Made by a program: the position numbers and the translations under genes. From JALZKA01 sp033856515 (GTDB lineage: Bacteria > Actinomycetota > Thermoleophilia > Solirubrobacterales > 70-9): a stretch of DNA of 64,000 nt. The stretch spans positions 1 through 64,000 of the forward strand of contig JAWVEY010000034.1 in the NCBI GenBank assembly GCA_033856515.1, read 5' to 3'. The notes under the pieces are model-generated. The model was not told where the DNA came from, made no database searches, and saw only the letters and a list, made by a program, of their open reading frames with translations. Shown piece after piece: positions 50,999 to 59,120 of this stretch (its first letter is position 1; the number at the start of each line of letters is the position of its first letter).

Positions 50999-51928
50999 GT
51001 GCCAATGTTGCGAATGAGTCTCATTTGCGTTGCGGCCCTTCCCTTGCTGGCGGGCTGCCGCTCCTCGGATGAGGGCTCGGACGCCGAGGTGGTCGCGACG
51101 ACGACCCAGGTCGCAGACATCACGCGCAACGTTGCGGGCGACGAGACGGAGGTTCACGGCATCCTCACCCCCAACTCGGACCCGCACGACTACGAGCCCC
51201 GTCCGAGCGATGCGGCGGCGATCGCGGGGGCAAAGCTCGTCATCGTGTCCGGAGGAGAGGCGGACGCGTGGGTAGACGAGCTGATCGAGGGCTCGGGCAC
51301 CGACGCGCAGGTAATCGAGCTCCTTGACGCCGTGCCCATCGTCAGGTCCGATGGAGGCCAGGAGGACCCGCACTGGTGGCACGACCCGACCAACGCGGTC
51401 GCCGCGGTGGAGACGATCCGCGACGAGCTCTCCGAGGTTGATCCCACCGGCACGGCGGCCTACGAGGAGAACGCCGGCGCCTACATCGCCGCGATCCAGC
51501 GCTCCGACCGCACGATCGCCCAATGCATGGACTTCCTGCCGGACAGCGCTCGCAAGCTGGTCACCTCGCACGACTCGCTGGGCTACTTCGCCGACCGCTA
51601 CGACATCGAGGTCGTCGGCTCGGCCGTGCCCGCGCTCTCCACCCAGGCGCAGCCATCGAGCGGAGAGACCGCCGAGCTCGTCGATCTGATCGAAAGCGAG
51701 GGCGTGCGCGCGGTCTTCCCCGAAGCTGGTCTTTCGCGCGAGCTCGAAGAGGCGATCGCGGACGAGGCGGATGTCGCGGTCGGCGGGGAGCTCTACGCGG
51801 ACTCTCTCGGCGAGGAGGGGACCGCCGGAGACACATACCTGGGCGCCCTGGAGGCGAACTCCGGCCGTATCTTCAAGGCGCTGTCCGGCGGCGTCTACCG
51901 TCCCTGCCCGCTCCCGGAGGCACATTGA
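50999..51928 (+). CDS. znuA: Zinc ABC transporter substrate-binding lipoprotein (ZnuA-like)
   Basis: 309 residues from a GTG with GAGGAGG 8 nt upstream. Lipobox LLAGC (C20). Metal-site pattern of cluster A-I binding proteins: DPHDYEP with H63, DPHWWHDPTNAV, TSHDSLGYFADRY and a late Glu/Asp in VGGELYADSLG. There is no long His-rich loop. The following genes encode a Fur-family regulator, two permeases and an ATPase, so zinc is the likely metal, with manganese as an alternative. A 13-nt dyad AATGAGTCTCATT overlaps codons 5-9. Confidence 0.9.
   Translation: MPMLRMSLICVAALPLLAGCRSSDEGSDAEVVATTTQVADITRNVAGDETEVHGILTPNSDPHDYEPRPSDAAAIAGAKLVIVSGGEADAWVDELIEGSGTDAQVIELLDAVPIVRSDGGQEDPHWWHDPTNAVAAVETIRDELSEVDPTGTAAYEENAGAYIAAIQRSDRTIAQCMDFLPDSARKLVTSHDSLGYFADRYDIEVVGSAVPALSTQAQPSSGETAELVDLIESEGVRAVFPEAGLSRELEEAIADEADVAVGGELYADSLGEEGTAGDTYLGALEANSGRIFKALSGGVYRPCPLPEAH
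51011..51028. promoter_or_regulatory. Zur/Fur-type operator-like dyad at the start of the zinc operon
   Basis: AATGAG-T-CTCATT (51013-51025) inside a slightly longer imperfect dyad GCGAATGAGTCTCATTTGC. The AATGA-N3-TCATT form is close to the Zur boxes of other Actinomycetota. Unusually it lies just inside the coding region, 14 nt after the GTG start, so it could act by blocking elongation or a leaderless promoter. Confidence 0.45.
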
Positions 51929-52377
51929 CCCACCGCCACGACAACCCGGGCGACTGGGCCGAAGTCGCCGAGTCGACCCTTCGCGAGCACGGCCACAAGG
52001 CGAGCGGCCCGCGCTCGGCGGTCCTGGACTCAATCGGTCGCCAGAGTTGCGTCGTCACCGCGCAGGACATCGCTGACGAGCTCAAGCGGCGCAAGAACAA
52101 GGTTGGAATCGCGACCGTCTACAGGACCCTCGAGGTGCTGGAGGACCTGAAGCTCGTGCAGCGGCTTGACCTGGGCACCGAGTCGGCCCGTTTCGAACCC
52201 GCGCTGCCGGATGGGCGCCATCACCATCACCACTTCGTCTGCCGGAACTGCGGCGAGGCGATCCCGTTCGAAGACGACGCGCTCGAGCAGGCGATCGAGG
52301 CGCTTGGAAAACGGCTCGCGGCGAGCGTGGACGAGCACGATGTGATCCTCAAGGGCCGCTGCCCGGACTGCAAATAG
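51925..52377 (+). CDS. zur: Fur-family metal regulator, probably Zur
   Basis: 150 residues from a TTG (TTGA overlap with ZnuA stop; GGAGG 4 nt upstream). Winged helix region: HGHKASGPRSAVLDSIGRQSCVVTAQDIADELKRR and GIATVYRTLEVLEDLKLVQRLD, the Fur-family DNA reader. Dimerisation and metal domain: DGRHHHHHFVCRNCGEAIPFED, with the His run, and structural zinc Cys pairs CRNC and CPDC at the C-terminus. Its place inside a zinc-uptake operon argues for Zur rather than Fur or PerR. Confidence 0.9.
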   Translation: MTHRHDNPGDWAEVAESTLREHGHKASGPRSAVLDSIGRQSCVVTAQDIADELKRRKNKVGIATVYRTLEVLEDLKLVQRLDLGTESARFEPALPDGRHHHHHFVCRNCGEAIPFEDDALEQAIEALGKRLAASVDEHDVILKGRCPDCK

Positions 52378-52379
52378 CG

Positions 52380-53213
52380 ATGCCCTGGCCAATCGACCCT
52401 TTCAGTCTTCCGTTCATGCAGCGGGCGGCCCTCGAGATCATCCTGCTTGCCCCGCTGGCGGGCGTCATCGGCGCGCAGATCGTCCTCCGGCGCCTTGCCT
52501 TCTACACGCACGCGGTGGGCACCGCCACCTTTCCCGGCCTGGTGATTGCGGGCCCCGCCGGAATCCCGCCTGCGCTAGCCGCGCTGGCTGTTGGCGGCAC
52601 GTACGCAGCAGGGCTGGAGCGCCTCGGCCGCGTCCGCGGCCTGGGGCGCGACGTGGCGACGGCGCTCCTCCTGGTCGCGGCCCTCGCGGTCGGGATCGTC
52701 CTCGCAAGCGACGTCTTCGACTCGGGGTCGGGAGTCGACCGCCTTCTGTTCGGCAGCCTGCTTGCGATCGGCGACGACGAGCTGCTTGCAACGCTCGTCG
52801 CCTCCCTCGCGGTGCTCGCCGCGGCGGCTTTCTTCCGGCGGACCTGGATCGCCACAGGCTTCGACCCGCAAGTCGCGCCCGCGCTGGGCCTCTCCTCAAG
52901 GATGGCGGATCGCCTGCTCGTCGCCGCCATCGCCGTCGCGGTCATCGCGGCGGTCGACGCGGTTGGCGCCCTCCTGGTCTCAGCGATCCTGGTGATGCCG
53001 GCGGCAACCGCGCGGCTCTTCACGCGCAGCGTGGTGGCGCTCGAATTGACGGCCATTGGGCTTGCCCTGGCCGAGGGCGTGGGCGGCCTGCTTCTGGCAT
53101 TTGAGCTGGACGTGCCGCCAGGCGCGGCGATCGCAGTCCTCGGCGGCGCCGCGTTCGCGGTCGCAGCGACAGCGACGGCGCTCGCGGGCCGAGCCGGGGA
53201 GCGAGCGGCTTGA
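52380..53213 (+). CDS. Metal ABC transporter permease (ZnuB-like, first of two)
   Basis: 277 residues with about eight hydrophobic helices. The family segment RRLAFYTHAVGTATFPGLVIAGPAGIPPALAALAVGG corresponds to the ABC-3 permease motif (usually ...MGDALSHAVLPGV), with His and Phe in place. VDAVGALLVSAILVMPAATARLFTRS is the conserved late helix pair. Starts 2 nt after the regulator stop; its stop overlaps the ATPase TTG (TTGA). Confidence 0.9.
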   Translation: MPWPIDPFSLPFMQRAALEIILLAPLAGVIGAQIVLRRLAFYTHAVGTATFPGLVIAGPAGIPPALAALAVGGTYAAGLERLGRVRGLGRDVATALLLVAALAVGIVLASDVFDSGSGVDRLLFGSLLAIGDDELLATLVASLAVLAAAAFFRRTWIATGFDPQVAPALGLSSRMADRLLVAAIAVAVIAAVDAVGALLVSAILVMPAATARLFTRSVVALELTAIGLALAEGVGGLLLAFELDVPPGAAIAVLGGAAFAVAATATALAGRAGERAA

Positions 53214-53947
53214 CAGCACTCGTCACTACGTCCGGCCTTCGCGGTGGCTACGGGCCGCGATCAGACGCGATCTCCGAGATCGACATCCATGTGGACGCGG
53301 GCCAGATCGTCGCCGTCCTTGGGCCGAACGGAGGCGGCAAGACGAGCCTCTTCAGGGCACTTCTTGGCGAGCTTCCTCGCCGGTCCGGCGCCGTCGAGAT
53401 CGAGGGACGCGTCGCATACGTGCCGCAGACCGAGCGCGCGCGGCTCGACTTTCCGGTCTCGGCTCTCGACGTCGCCGCAATGGGCACCTACGCGGATGCG
53501 CCCTGGTACCGCCGCCTTCCCCTCGCGAGTCGTCGCCGCGCCCACGAATCGCTCGAGCTGGTCGGGCTCGAAGGTGAGGCGGGGACCCTCTTCGGGGAGC
53601 TTTCGGGCGGCCAGCGCCAGCGCGTCCTAATCGCCCGGGCGCTGGCCCGCGAGGCGCGGGTTCTCCTCCTGGATGAGCCGCTCGGCGGGCTCGACCGCGC
53701 TTCGGCAAGCAGGGTCGGGCGCGTCCTTGCCGACCTGAAGGAGACGGGGAGGGCGATCCTGGTCGCGACTCACGACATCAACGACGCCCAAGAGGCGGAC
53801 CGGGTCCTCTGCATCAATCGCCGCCAGATCGCCTACGGGCCGCCATCCGTGCTGGATGCGGAAACCCTCGAGCGGACCTACGGCGGCGAGATGATCACGC
53901 TTCCCGGCGGCGGTAAGGCGGTAGTCGTCCAGCATCACCACCACTGA
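53210..53947 (+). CDS. znuC: Metal ABC transporter ATP-binding protein (ZnuC-like)
   Basis: 245 residues from a TTG overlapping the permease stop. Walker A GPNGGGKTS near 38, YVPQTERARLDFPVSALDVAAMG as Q-loop, signature LSGGQRQRVLIARALAREA near 128, Walker B VLLLDEPLGGLDRAS, and ATHDINDAQEADRV. The protein ends VVVQHHHH, a natural His run that might bind zinc. Stop overlaps the second permease ATG (TGATG). Sits between the two permease genes. Confidence 0.93.
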   Translation: MTALVTTSGLRGGYGPRSDAISEIDIHVDAGQIVAVLGPNGGGKTSLFRALLGELPRRSGAVEIEGRVAYVPQTERARLDFPVSALDVAAMGTYADAPWYRRLPLASRRRAHESLELVGLEGEAGTLFGELSGGQRQRVLIARALAREARVLLLDEPLGGLDRASASRVGRVLADLKETGRAILVATHDINDAQEADRVLCINRRQIAYGPPSVLDAETLERTYGGEMITLPGGGKAVVVQHHHH

Positions 53948-54765
53948 TGTTGGACGCGCTTACCGACCCCTTCACGGGCGAGATCGGCCAACGAGCTCTT
54001 GCCGAGGTCGCGCTTCTCGGGGTCGTGTGCGGCCCGCTCGGCGTCTGGCTCGTCCTCTACCGGCAGAGCTACGCAGCCGAGTCCCTCGCGCACGCCGCAC
54101 TGCCAGGCTTGGTGATCGCGTCCCTGGCGGGACTCCCTTTGCTGGTCGGGGTGGGCGGTGGCCTGGCAGTTGCCGCTGTGGCGATCGCGCTGGCCGGCCG
54201 CGAGCGCCGGGTTGGATCCGACACTGCGATCGCGGTGGTCGTGACCACGCTCTTCGGCCTGGGCGTGCTCCTGGCGCTTCGCCCCGAGGTCCCGGCCCGG
54301 CTTGGAGAGATCCTCTTCGGAAACCCCCTTAGCGTCTCCACGGGAGACCTCGTCGCCACCGGTGCGCTGGCGCTCGGGGCCATCGGCGCACTCGCCGCTC
54401 TTCACCGGCCGCTCGCCCTCGGCGGCTTCGACCAGCAGGCGGCGCGAAGCCTCGGAGTGAGCCCCCAGGGTGCCGAGCTTGCATTACTGGCGCTCCTTGC
54501 GGCGGCGACGCTTGTCGCGGTTGGTGCGCTGGGGAACCTCCTGGTGGTGGCGATGCTTCTGGCTCCTGGCGCCGCTGCGCTCCGCTTTGCCCGGGGTCTG
54601 GGCCCGAGCCTGGTCCTCGCGGCGGCCCTGGCCGTTGGTGCAGGCTTGGCAGGCCTCTATGTGAGCTACTACCTGGAGCTCGCCGCGGGCGCTTCGATCG
54701 CGCTCGCCGCGGTCGCGACCTTCGCGGTCGCTGCGCTCATCTCGCCGCTGCTCGCCCGCGCTTAA
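53947..54765 (+). CDS. Metal ABC transporter permease (ZnuB/ABC-3 family, second)
   Basis: 272 residues, eight or nine helices. RQSYAAESLAHAALPGLVIASLAGLPLLVG is the ABC-3 motif with conserved His and Pro-Gly. Other landmarks: GSDTAIAVVVTTLFGLGVLLAL, LGEILFGNPLSVS and VGALGNLLVVAMLLAPGAAALRFARG. Together with the 52380 permease it should form a heterodimer. It converges with the hydratase gene, sharing 4 nt. Confidence 0.9.
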   Translation: MLDALTDPFTGEIGQRALAEVALLGVVCGPLGVWLVLYRQSYAAESLAHAALPGLVIASLAGLPLLVGVGGGLAVAAVAIALAGRERRVGSDTAIAVVVTTLFGLGVLLALRPEVPARLGEILFGNPLSVSTGDLVATGALALGAIGALAALHRPLALGGFDQQAARSLGVSPQGAELALLALLAAATLVAVGALGNLLVVAMLLAPGAAALRFARGLGPSLVLAAALAVGAGLAGLYVSYYLELAAGASIALAAVATFAVAALISPLLARA

Positions 54766-55550
54766 ACGCCGGCGCCGGAGCCGCCCCGGCCCTCACCCGA
54801 GGCGAAGCGCGCGGCGCCCTTCGTGCCGGTCTCGACCGACGCCCGGCCAAGCTCGGCCTCGTGCGCGATCCCTTCGGCGAAAGGCATTCCGATCCCCTCG
54901 ATCGCCGCTTGGCGGTCGGAGAGCATCGTCGTCTGCGGGAAGGCGGCCAGGCCCTCGGCCATCTCCAGCGCACGCTCGAGATGGGCGCCGGGCGCAACGA
55001 CCTCGTTGAGAAGGCCCCACGAGCGAGCCTCTGCGGCCTCGAGGATGCGCCCGGTCAGGATCATCTCCAGCGCCCGGCCCATGCCGACGATGCGGGGCAT
55101 GCGCTGGGTGCCGCCGTCGATGAGCGGCACGCCGAAGCGCCGCTCGGTGAAGCCGAGCTTCGCGCTCTCCGTTCCGATTCGCAGGTCGCACCACAGTGCG
55201 AGCTCGAGGCCGCCGGCCAGGCACCAGCCGGAGATCGCGGCGATGGTCGGCTTCGATGCCTGAAGGCGCGTGAATCCGAGGGGCCCGTCGGCGAAACGCG
55301 GCAGCCACTCGAGCGGGTCGATGCCCGCAGCGACGGCTTCGGCGAGCGCCTTCAGGTCGGCGCCGGCGCAGAAGGCCTCCGGGCCCTCGCCAGTCAGGAC
55401 CAGGACACGCGCGTCGTCGTCGGCCTCGAAGGTGTCGAAGCCCTCCTTGAGAGCCATTGCTGTCGGGGCGTCCACCGCGTTGCGGCGCTCGGGGCGGGTG
55501 ATCGTGAGGACCGCCGCCGCACCGATCCGCTCGTATCGCGTTTCGCTCAC
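54762..55550 (-). CDS. Enoyl-CoA hydratase/isomerase family protein
   Basis: 262 residues from a GTG. Crotonase motifs: AVLTITRPERRNAVD, the oxyanion hole segments GPEAFCAGADLKAL and SGWCLAGGLELALWCDLRIG, then FGVPLIDGGTQRMPRIVG. The LGFTERRFGV segment lacks the catalytic E-x-x-x-G of standard hydratases at one position. The Ala/Gly-rich C-terminus (FASGEGRGGSGAGV) is a tail. Second member of this family in the window, but not a duplicate of the 49335 gene. Confidence 0.88.
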   Translation of the reverse strand: MSETRYERIGAAAVLTITRPERRNAVDAPTAMALKEGFDTFEADDDARVLVLTGEGPEAFCAGADLKALAEAVAAGIDPLEWLPRFADGPLGFTRLQASKPTIAAISGWCLAGGLELALWCDLRIGTESAKLGFTERRFGVPLIDGGTQRMPRIVGMGRALEMILTGRILEAAEARSWGLLNEVVAPGAHLERALEMAEGLAAFPQTTMLSDRQAAIEGIGMPFAEGIAHEAELGRASVETGTKGAARFASGEGRGGSGAGV

Positions 55551-55565
55551 TAGTCGCGGCGTGCG

Positions 55566-55811
55566 CTAGGGCTTGCTGAGGCGCTCGATGTCCTCGCGCG
55601 CCCGCTCCTTGCGGGTCTCGAGGCGGTTCTGAAGGATCGACGCCCCAATCACGAAGAGGGTGAAGAAGATGATCACGCCAAAGCAGAAAAACGTGATGAC
55701 CTTGTCATCAGTGCGTCCATAAAGCCCCTCGCCATCCGCGGCCATCGCAACTGGGCTCGCCAGGAGCAGCATCGTGGCCGACGCGGCCAGAGACAGAAGG
55801 ATGCGCTTCAT
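55566..55811 (-). CDS. Small exported/membrane protein with one TM helix
   Basis: 81 residues from the ATG at 55811. Signal peptide MKRILLSLAASATMLLLASPVAMA, mature DGEGLYGRTDDKV, then a membrane helix ITFFCFGVIIFFTLFVIGASIL and a charged cytoplasmic tail (QNRLETRKERAREDIERLSKP). Type I topology, tail likely helical. No family recognised; it follows uppP on the same strand, 43 nt away. Confidence 0.75.
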   Translation of the reverse strand: MKRILLSLAASATMLLLASPVAMAADGEGLYGRTDDKVITFFCFGVIIFFTLFVIGASILQNRLETRKERAREDIERLSKP

Positions 55812-55854
55812 CGCGCGGAACTCTACAGGCTTCGGGAGGCGGGCCGAGAGGGTT

Positions 55855-56679
55855 TCAGGCGGTGCTGATCGCACCGGTTGCCGTGAGGACGATCACCAGT
55901 ACGCCGAGGCCGATGCGGTACGGGCAGAACGCCCCGATCGAGTGGTTCGCGACGAATCGCAAGAGCCACGCGATTGCGATGTAGCCAGAGATGAAGGCGA
56001 GCACTGTCGCGAGGAGGGTCAACCCCACGCCGGGTCCGCCGCCCGTACCCACCTCCTTCAGCTCATACAGGCCCGAGAGCACCACGGCGGGCACCGAGAG
56101 AAGGAACGAATAGCGCGCGGCGGACGTCCGTTCGAAATTGAGGAACAGTCCGGCCGAGATCGTGGCCCCGGAACGCGAAACGCCGGGCACGAGGGCCAGC
56201 GCCTGGAAGCCGCCGATGACCAGAGCATCGCGCGTGTTGATCGTTTCCAGCTCGCGCTGACGCTGCCCGTAGCGCTCGGCGGCCAGCATCACGAAGGAGA
56301 ACAAGATCAGGGTGATTCCCGCCAGATAGAGGGAGCGAGCGCCTTCCTCGATCTGATTCGAGAGGGCCAGTCCGGCGACGCTGATCGGGATCGTGCCGAG
56401 TGCGATGTACCAGCCCATCCGAGCGTCGATGTCGGCTGAGCGCCAGCGGTCGCCCCTGATCGAGCGCAAGAAGGCGATGGCGATTCGTGCCAGGTCCCTC
56501 CGGAAGTACACGACCACGGCGGCCATCGTCCCGAGCTGGATCACGGCCGTGAACGCCGCCCCCGGATCCTCCCAGCCGAAGAAGGCAGGCACGATGAGAA
56601 GGTGGCCCGATGACGAGATCGGCAAGAACTCCGTCAGGCCCTGGACGATCCCCAGAACGATTGCTTCGAGCGCGTTGAT
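55855..56679 (-). CDS. uppP: Undecaprenyl-diphosphatase UppP (BacA); start codon non-canonical
   Basis: 274 residues if counted from ATC at 56679. The first motif INALEAIVLGIVQGLTEFLPISSSGH contains the catalytic Glu pair and the second PGVSRSGATISAGL the essential Arg and Ser; nine or so hydrophobic helices fit BacA/UppP, which recycles undecaprenyl diphosphate for cell-wall synthesis. No ATG, GTG or TTG is in frame ahead of the first motif; the first in-frame TTG (56625) would delete QGLTE. Either ATC initiates, or a one-base difference hides a GTG/ATG start (for example the ATG at 56719 in the next frame). Confidence 0.88.
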   Translation of the reverse strand: MNALEAIVLGIVQGLTEFLPISSSGHLLIVPAFFGWEDPGAAFTAVIQLGTMAAVVVYFRRDLARIAIAFLRSIRGDRWRSADIDARMGWYIALGTIPISVAGLALSNQIEEGARSLYLAGITLILFSFVMLAAERYGQRQRELETINTRDALVIGGFQALALVPGVSRSGATISAGLFLNFERTSAARYSFLLSVPAVVLSGLYELKEVGTGGGPGVGLTLLATVLAFISGYIAIAWLLRFVANHSIGAFCPYRIGLGVLVIVLTATGAISTA

Positions 56680-56729
56680 GGCAGCGGGGCACGGTACTGG
56701 AACCGGCCGCCACCGCCATATCCGCTGGG

Positions 56730-56972
56730 TCAGCTCGCGAGCGGCGAGTGCCAGGCGATCATGACGAGGCCGTAGATGATCCCGGCCAGCGCGGTGATCC
56801 CGGAGATCCCCGCGAAGGACGCGAGCGCGGTGGCTCGCAGGTGGTTATGAGCCTCCCAGCTCTCGCCGGCCCGGATGGAGGCCGTGGAGGCCAGAAGCGC
56901 CGCAAAGATGACGCCGAGACCGATCGTGGCGCCCAGAATGAACTGCGCTGATTCTCCGATGTTCATGTACAT
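56730..56972 (-). CDS. Small membrane protein with two TM helices
   Basis: 80 residues from the ATG at 56972 (AGGAA 4 nt upstream; the ATG at 56966 is an alternative). Two hydrophobic stretches: QFILGATIGLGVIFAALLAST and ATALASFAGISGITALAGIIYGLVMIAW. Between them RAGESWEAHNHLR is soluble. No family recognised. It is the first gene of the minus-strand group that includes uppP, and diverges from the PhoB-type regulator across a region with a Pho-box-like site. Confidence 0.7.
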   Translation of the reverse strand: MYMNIGESAQFILGATIGLGVIFAALLASTASIRAGESWEAHNHLRATALASFAGISGITALAGIIYGLVMIAWHSPLAS

Positions 56973-57073
56973 GAGGTTCCTCGGCAGATGTGGGGAAGCC
57001 GTAAAGATCCGGGGAACGAGGGCGGGATCGGCCCGGACAGGCACGAATTGGCCGAAATAACCGGGGGTTTTGC

Positions 57074-57092
57074 GTGTGAAAAGGCTGTGAAC
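57074..57092 (-). promoter_or_regulatory. Pho-box-like direct repeat before the PhoB-type regulator
   Basis: Read on the minus strand the site is GTTCACAGCCTTTTCACAC: GTTCACA and TTTCACA 11 nt apart. It matches 17 of 19 positions with the site before pstS (57956-57974). It lies 46 nt before the regulator's ATG and 102 nt before the divergent small membrane protein gene, so it may act on either side. Confidence 0.6.
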
Positions 57093-57137
57093 GCCTCCAT
57101 CCGCCGCCTTTTGCCCATCTAGAATGGCCCTGTCGCC

Positions 57138-57944
57138 ATGACTCCTTCGCCCGGCACAGTCCGGCTTGCGGTGATCGACACCGACTCAAGCTTCGTCCAT
57201 GTCCTGGCCAAGCGGCTCGACGCCGCTGGGTGGGAACACCGCATGCTCACGAGCACGGTTCCGTTGGACGAGCTCGTCGCCATGAAGCTCAACGCCCTGG
57301 TCATCGACCCGGGCGCACTGGGGTCGATGGGCTGGGACTACCTCGATCGGGTCTGTACGTCGCTGCCCGATCTCGGGCTGATCGTGGTCTCGCACGGATC
57401 AACGGTTGCCCAGAGGGTCAGAGGCCTGCGCATGGGCGCCGATGACTGGGTCTCCAAGCCCTGCCATCCCGAAGAGGTCCTCGCCAGGGTCGAGGCCGTG
57501 GCCAGACGCCGCAAGCGGGGCAAAGCCAACATAGACGCGGGCCCGCTGGTCGCCGGCGAGCTCGAGATTCGTCCTGACCAGTTCCAAGCTTTCGTCTCCG
57601 GAAGGAGCCTCAACCTCACCCGCCGTGAGTTCGAGCTTCTGCACAGCCTCGCCGAGGCAAACGGCAAGGTGATTGAACGCGAGGAGATCTATCAGCGGGT
57701 CTGGGGCTACACGATGGCCCACGGTGATCGCTCGGTAGACGTCTTCATCCGCAAGCTTCGCTCGAAGCTCCAGCGCGCCTCGAGCGAGTGGGCTTACGTG
57801 CACACGCACTTCGGAGTCGGCTACAGGTTCGAGGCTGAGCCTGCCGACGGCAAGCTGGCCGCGCCGGACCAGCCGGTGGAGTCGCAGCCTGAAGCCGCGG
57901 AGGCGGTGCCTGTGAAGGCGCCACTTGAAGCCCGCCAGGGCTGA
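57138..57944 (+). CDS. PhoB/OmpR-family response regulator
   Basis: 268 residues. Receiver domain 8-125 with acidic residues D14 and D16, the phosphoacceptor D57 in ALVIDPGALG, and the conserved K107 in WVSKPCHPEE. DNA-binding winged helix 140-235: LEIRPDQFQAFVSGRSLNLTRREFELLHSLAEANGKVIEREEIYQRVWGY and DRSVDVFIRKLRSKL, ending THFGVGYRF. A 30-residue Glu/Pro/Ala tail is unusual. It stands directly before pstS, so a PhoB role is likely. No sensor kinase gene is in the window. Confidence 0.9.
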   Translation: MTPSPGTVRLAVIDTDSSFVHVLAKRLDAAGWEHRMLTSTVPLDELVAMKLNALVIDPGALGSMGWDYLDRVCTSLPDLGLIVVSHGSTVAQRVRGLRMGADDWVSKPCHPEEVLARVEAVARRRKRGKANIDAGPLVAGELEIRPDQFQAFVSGRSLNLTRREFELLHSLAEANGKVIEREEIYQRVWGYTMAHGDRSVDVFIRKLRSKLQRASSEWAYVHTHFGVGYRFEAEPADGKLAAPDQPVESQPEAAEAVPVKAPLEARQG

Positions 57945-57955
57945 ATCCTCCGCCC

Positions 57956-57999
57956 GTTCACACCCTTTTCACAAGGCGGTCTCACGGCGGTAACAAGAT
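57956..57999 (+). promoter_or_regulatory. Pho-box-like 11-nt direct repeats before pstS
   Basis: Consecutive 11-mers GTTCACACCCT, TTTCACAAGGC, GGTCTCACGGC and GGTAACAAGAT show an 11-nt period; the first two are strong (T-T-C-A-C-A at the same place), the last two weaker. The period is one helical turn as in Pho boxes of other bacteria. The site is 114-157 nt before the pstS start. Confidence 0.65.
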
Positions 58000-58112
58000 C
58001 GCCTCATGCCGCTGGCAGCCTGAAGTCACTACCGGGGGTTCACTGGCGCGCCTCTGCGTTCAGCCTCGGCCAACTCACATCCTGCGTGAAAACGAAAAGG
58101 GAGACATCAAAA

Positions 58113-59084
58113 GTGATTTCGAAGAATTGGCTGCTCGCTTTCAGTGCCAGCGGTGTTCTCGCGCTCGGGGTAGGTGCCTGCGGCGACGACGATGACGGCG
58201 GCAGTGGCGAGGTTGAGGGCCCGACCGGCCTCTCGGGCGACATTCAGATCGACGGGTCGAGCACCGTGCAGCCGTTCGCGGAGGCCGCGTCTGAGCTGTT
58301 CGCCGAGGGCAACCCCGATGTCAGCATCAGCGTCGGCGCCGCTGGCACCGGCGGGGGGTTCGAGCGCTTCTGCGCCGGCGAGACCCAGATCTCCGATGCC
58401 TCGCGCTCTATCGAAGAGGAAGAGGTCGCCCTTTGCGAGGAGGAAGGCATCGAGTACACGGAGATCCAGGTAGCGAACGACGGCATCGCAATCGTGACGT
58501 CACCTGATCTCGAAATCTCATGCCTGACGACGGACCAGCTGGCCGAGCTCTGGACCGACGACTCGATTACGGACTACGCCGACCTCGGCGACGATGCCGA
58601 GACCGGCGAGCCAATTCCGAGCGGCGAGGTGAGCCTGTACGGCCCCGGCACCGACTCGGGCACGTTCGACTACTTCACCGACGCGATCAACGGTGAGGAA
58701 GGCCTGAGCCGCCAGGACTACCAAGCGTCCGAGGACGACAACCAGCTCGTCACGGGCGTTGCCGGTGACGGTGCCGGTCTCGGCTACTTCGGCTTCAGCT
58801 ATTACGAGCAGAACGCCGATCAGTTGAACCTCGTCTCGGTCGACTCGGGCGACGGCTGCGTTGCGCCAAGCTCCGAGACGATTCAGTCGGGCGAGTACGC
58901 CCCGCTGTCCCGGCCGCTGTTCATGTATCCGAACAACGCCGACGTGGTCAAGGATCCGGTCGGCGGGTTCATGCAGTTCGTCGTCGACAATTACGACGCG
59001 ATCGCCGAGGCCTCGCTGATCGTCCCGATGGACGACACGCAGGCTTCGGATGCCGTTTCCGCCCTCGAGGAAGCGACGGGCTAA
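58113..59084 (+). CDS. pstS: Phosphate-binding lipoprotein PstS
   Basis: 323 residues from a GTG with AAGGGAG 9 nt upstream (an in-frame GTG at 58086 lacks a site). Lipobox VGAC (Cys 23 or so) and acidic linker. Phosphate-binding loops: IQIDGSSTVQPFAEAASELF, VGAAGTGGGFERFCAGETQISDASR and GPGTDSGTFDYFTDAI. Four Cys residues can form disulfides in the outer domain. It is first in a pstS-pstC-pstA-pstB-phoU set. Confidence 0.96.
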   Translation: MISKNWLLAFSASGVLALGVGACGDDDDGGSGEVEGPTGLSGDIQIDGSSTVQPFAEAASELFAEGNPDVSISVGAAGTGGGFERFCAGETQISDASRSIEEEEVALCEEEGIEYTEIQVANDGIAIVTSPDLEISCLTTDQLAELWTDDSITDYADLGDDAETGEPIPSGEVSLYGPGTDSGTFDYFTDAINGEEGLSRQDYQASEDDNQLVTGVAGDGAGLGYFGFSYYEQNADQLNLVSVDSGDGCVAPSSETIQSGEYAPLSRPLFMYPNNADVVKDPVGGFMQFVVDNYDAIAEASLIVPMDDTQASDAVSALEEATG

Positions 59085-59120
59085 CGGCGAGCGGGTCGGC
59101 TCCACCGCACGAGACACACG

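Noticed and set aside
49901..52033. 710-codon minus-strand frame spanning the HD protein and znuA
   Set aside because: It crosses several well-supported plus-strand genes and has no recognisable motif.
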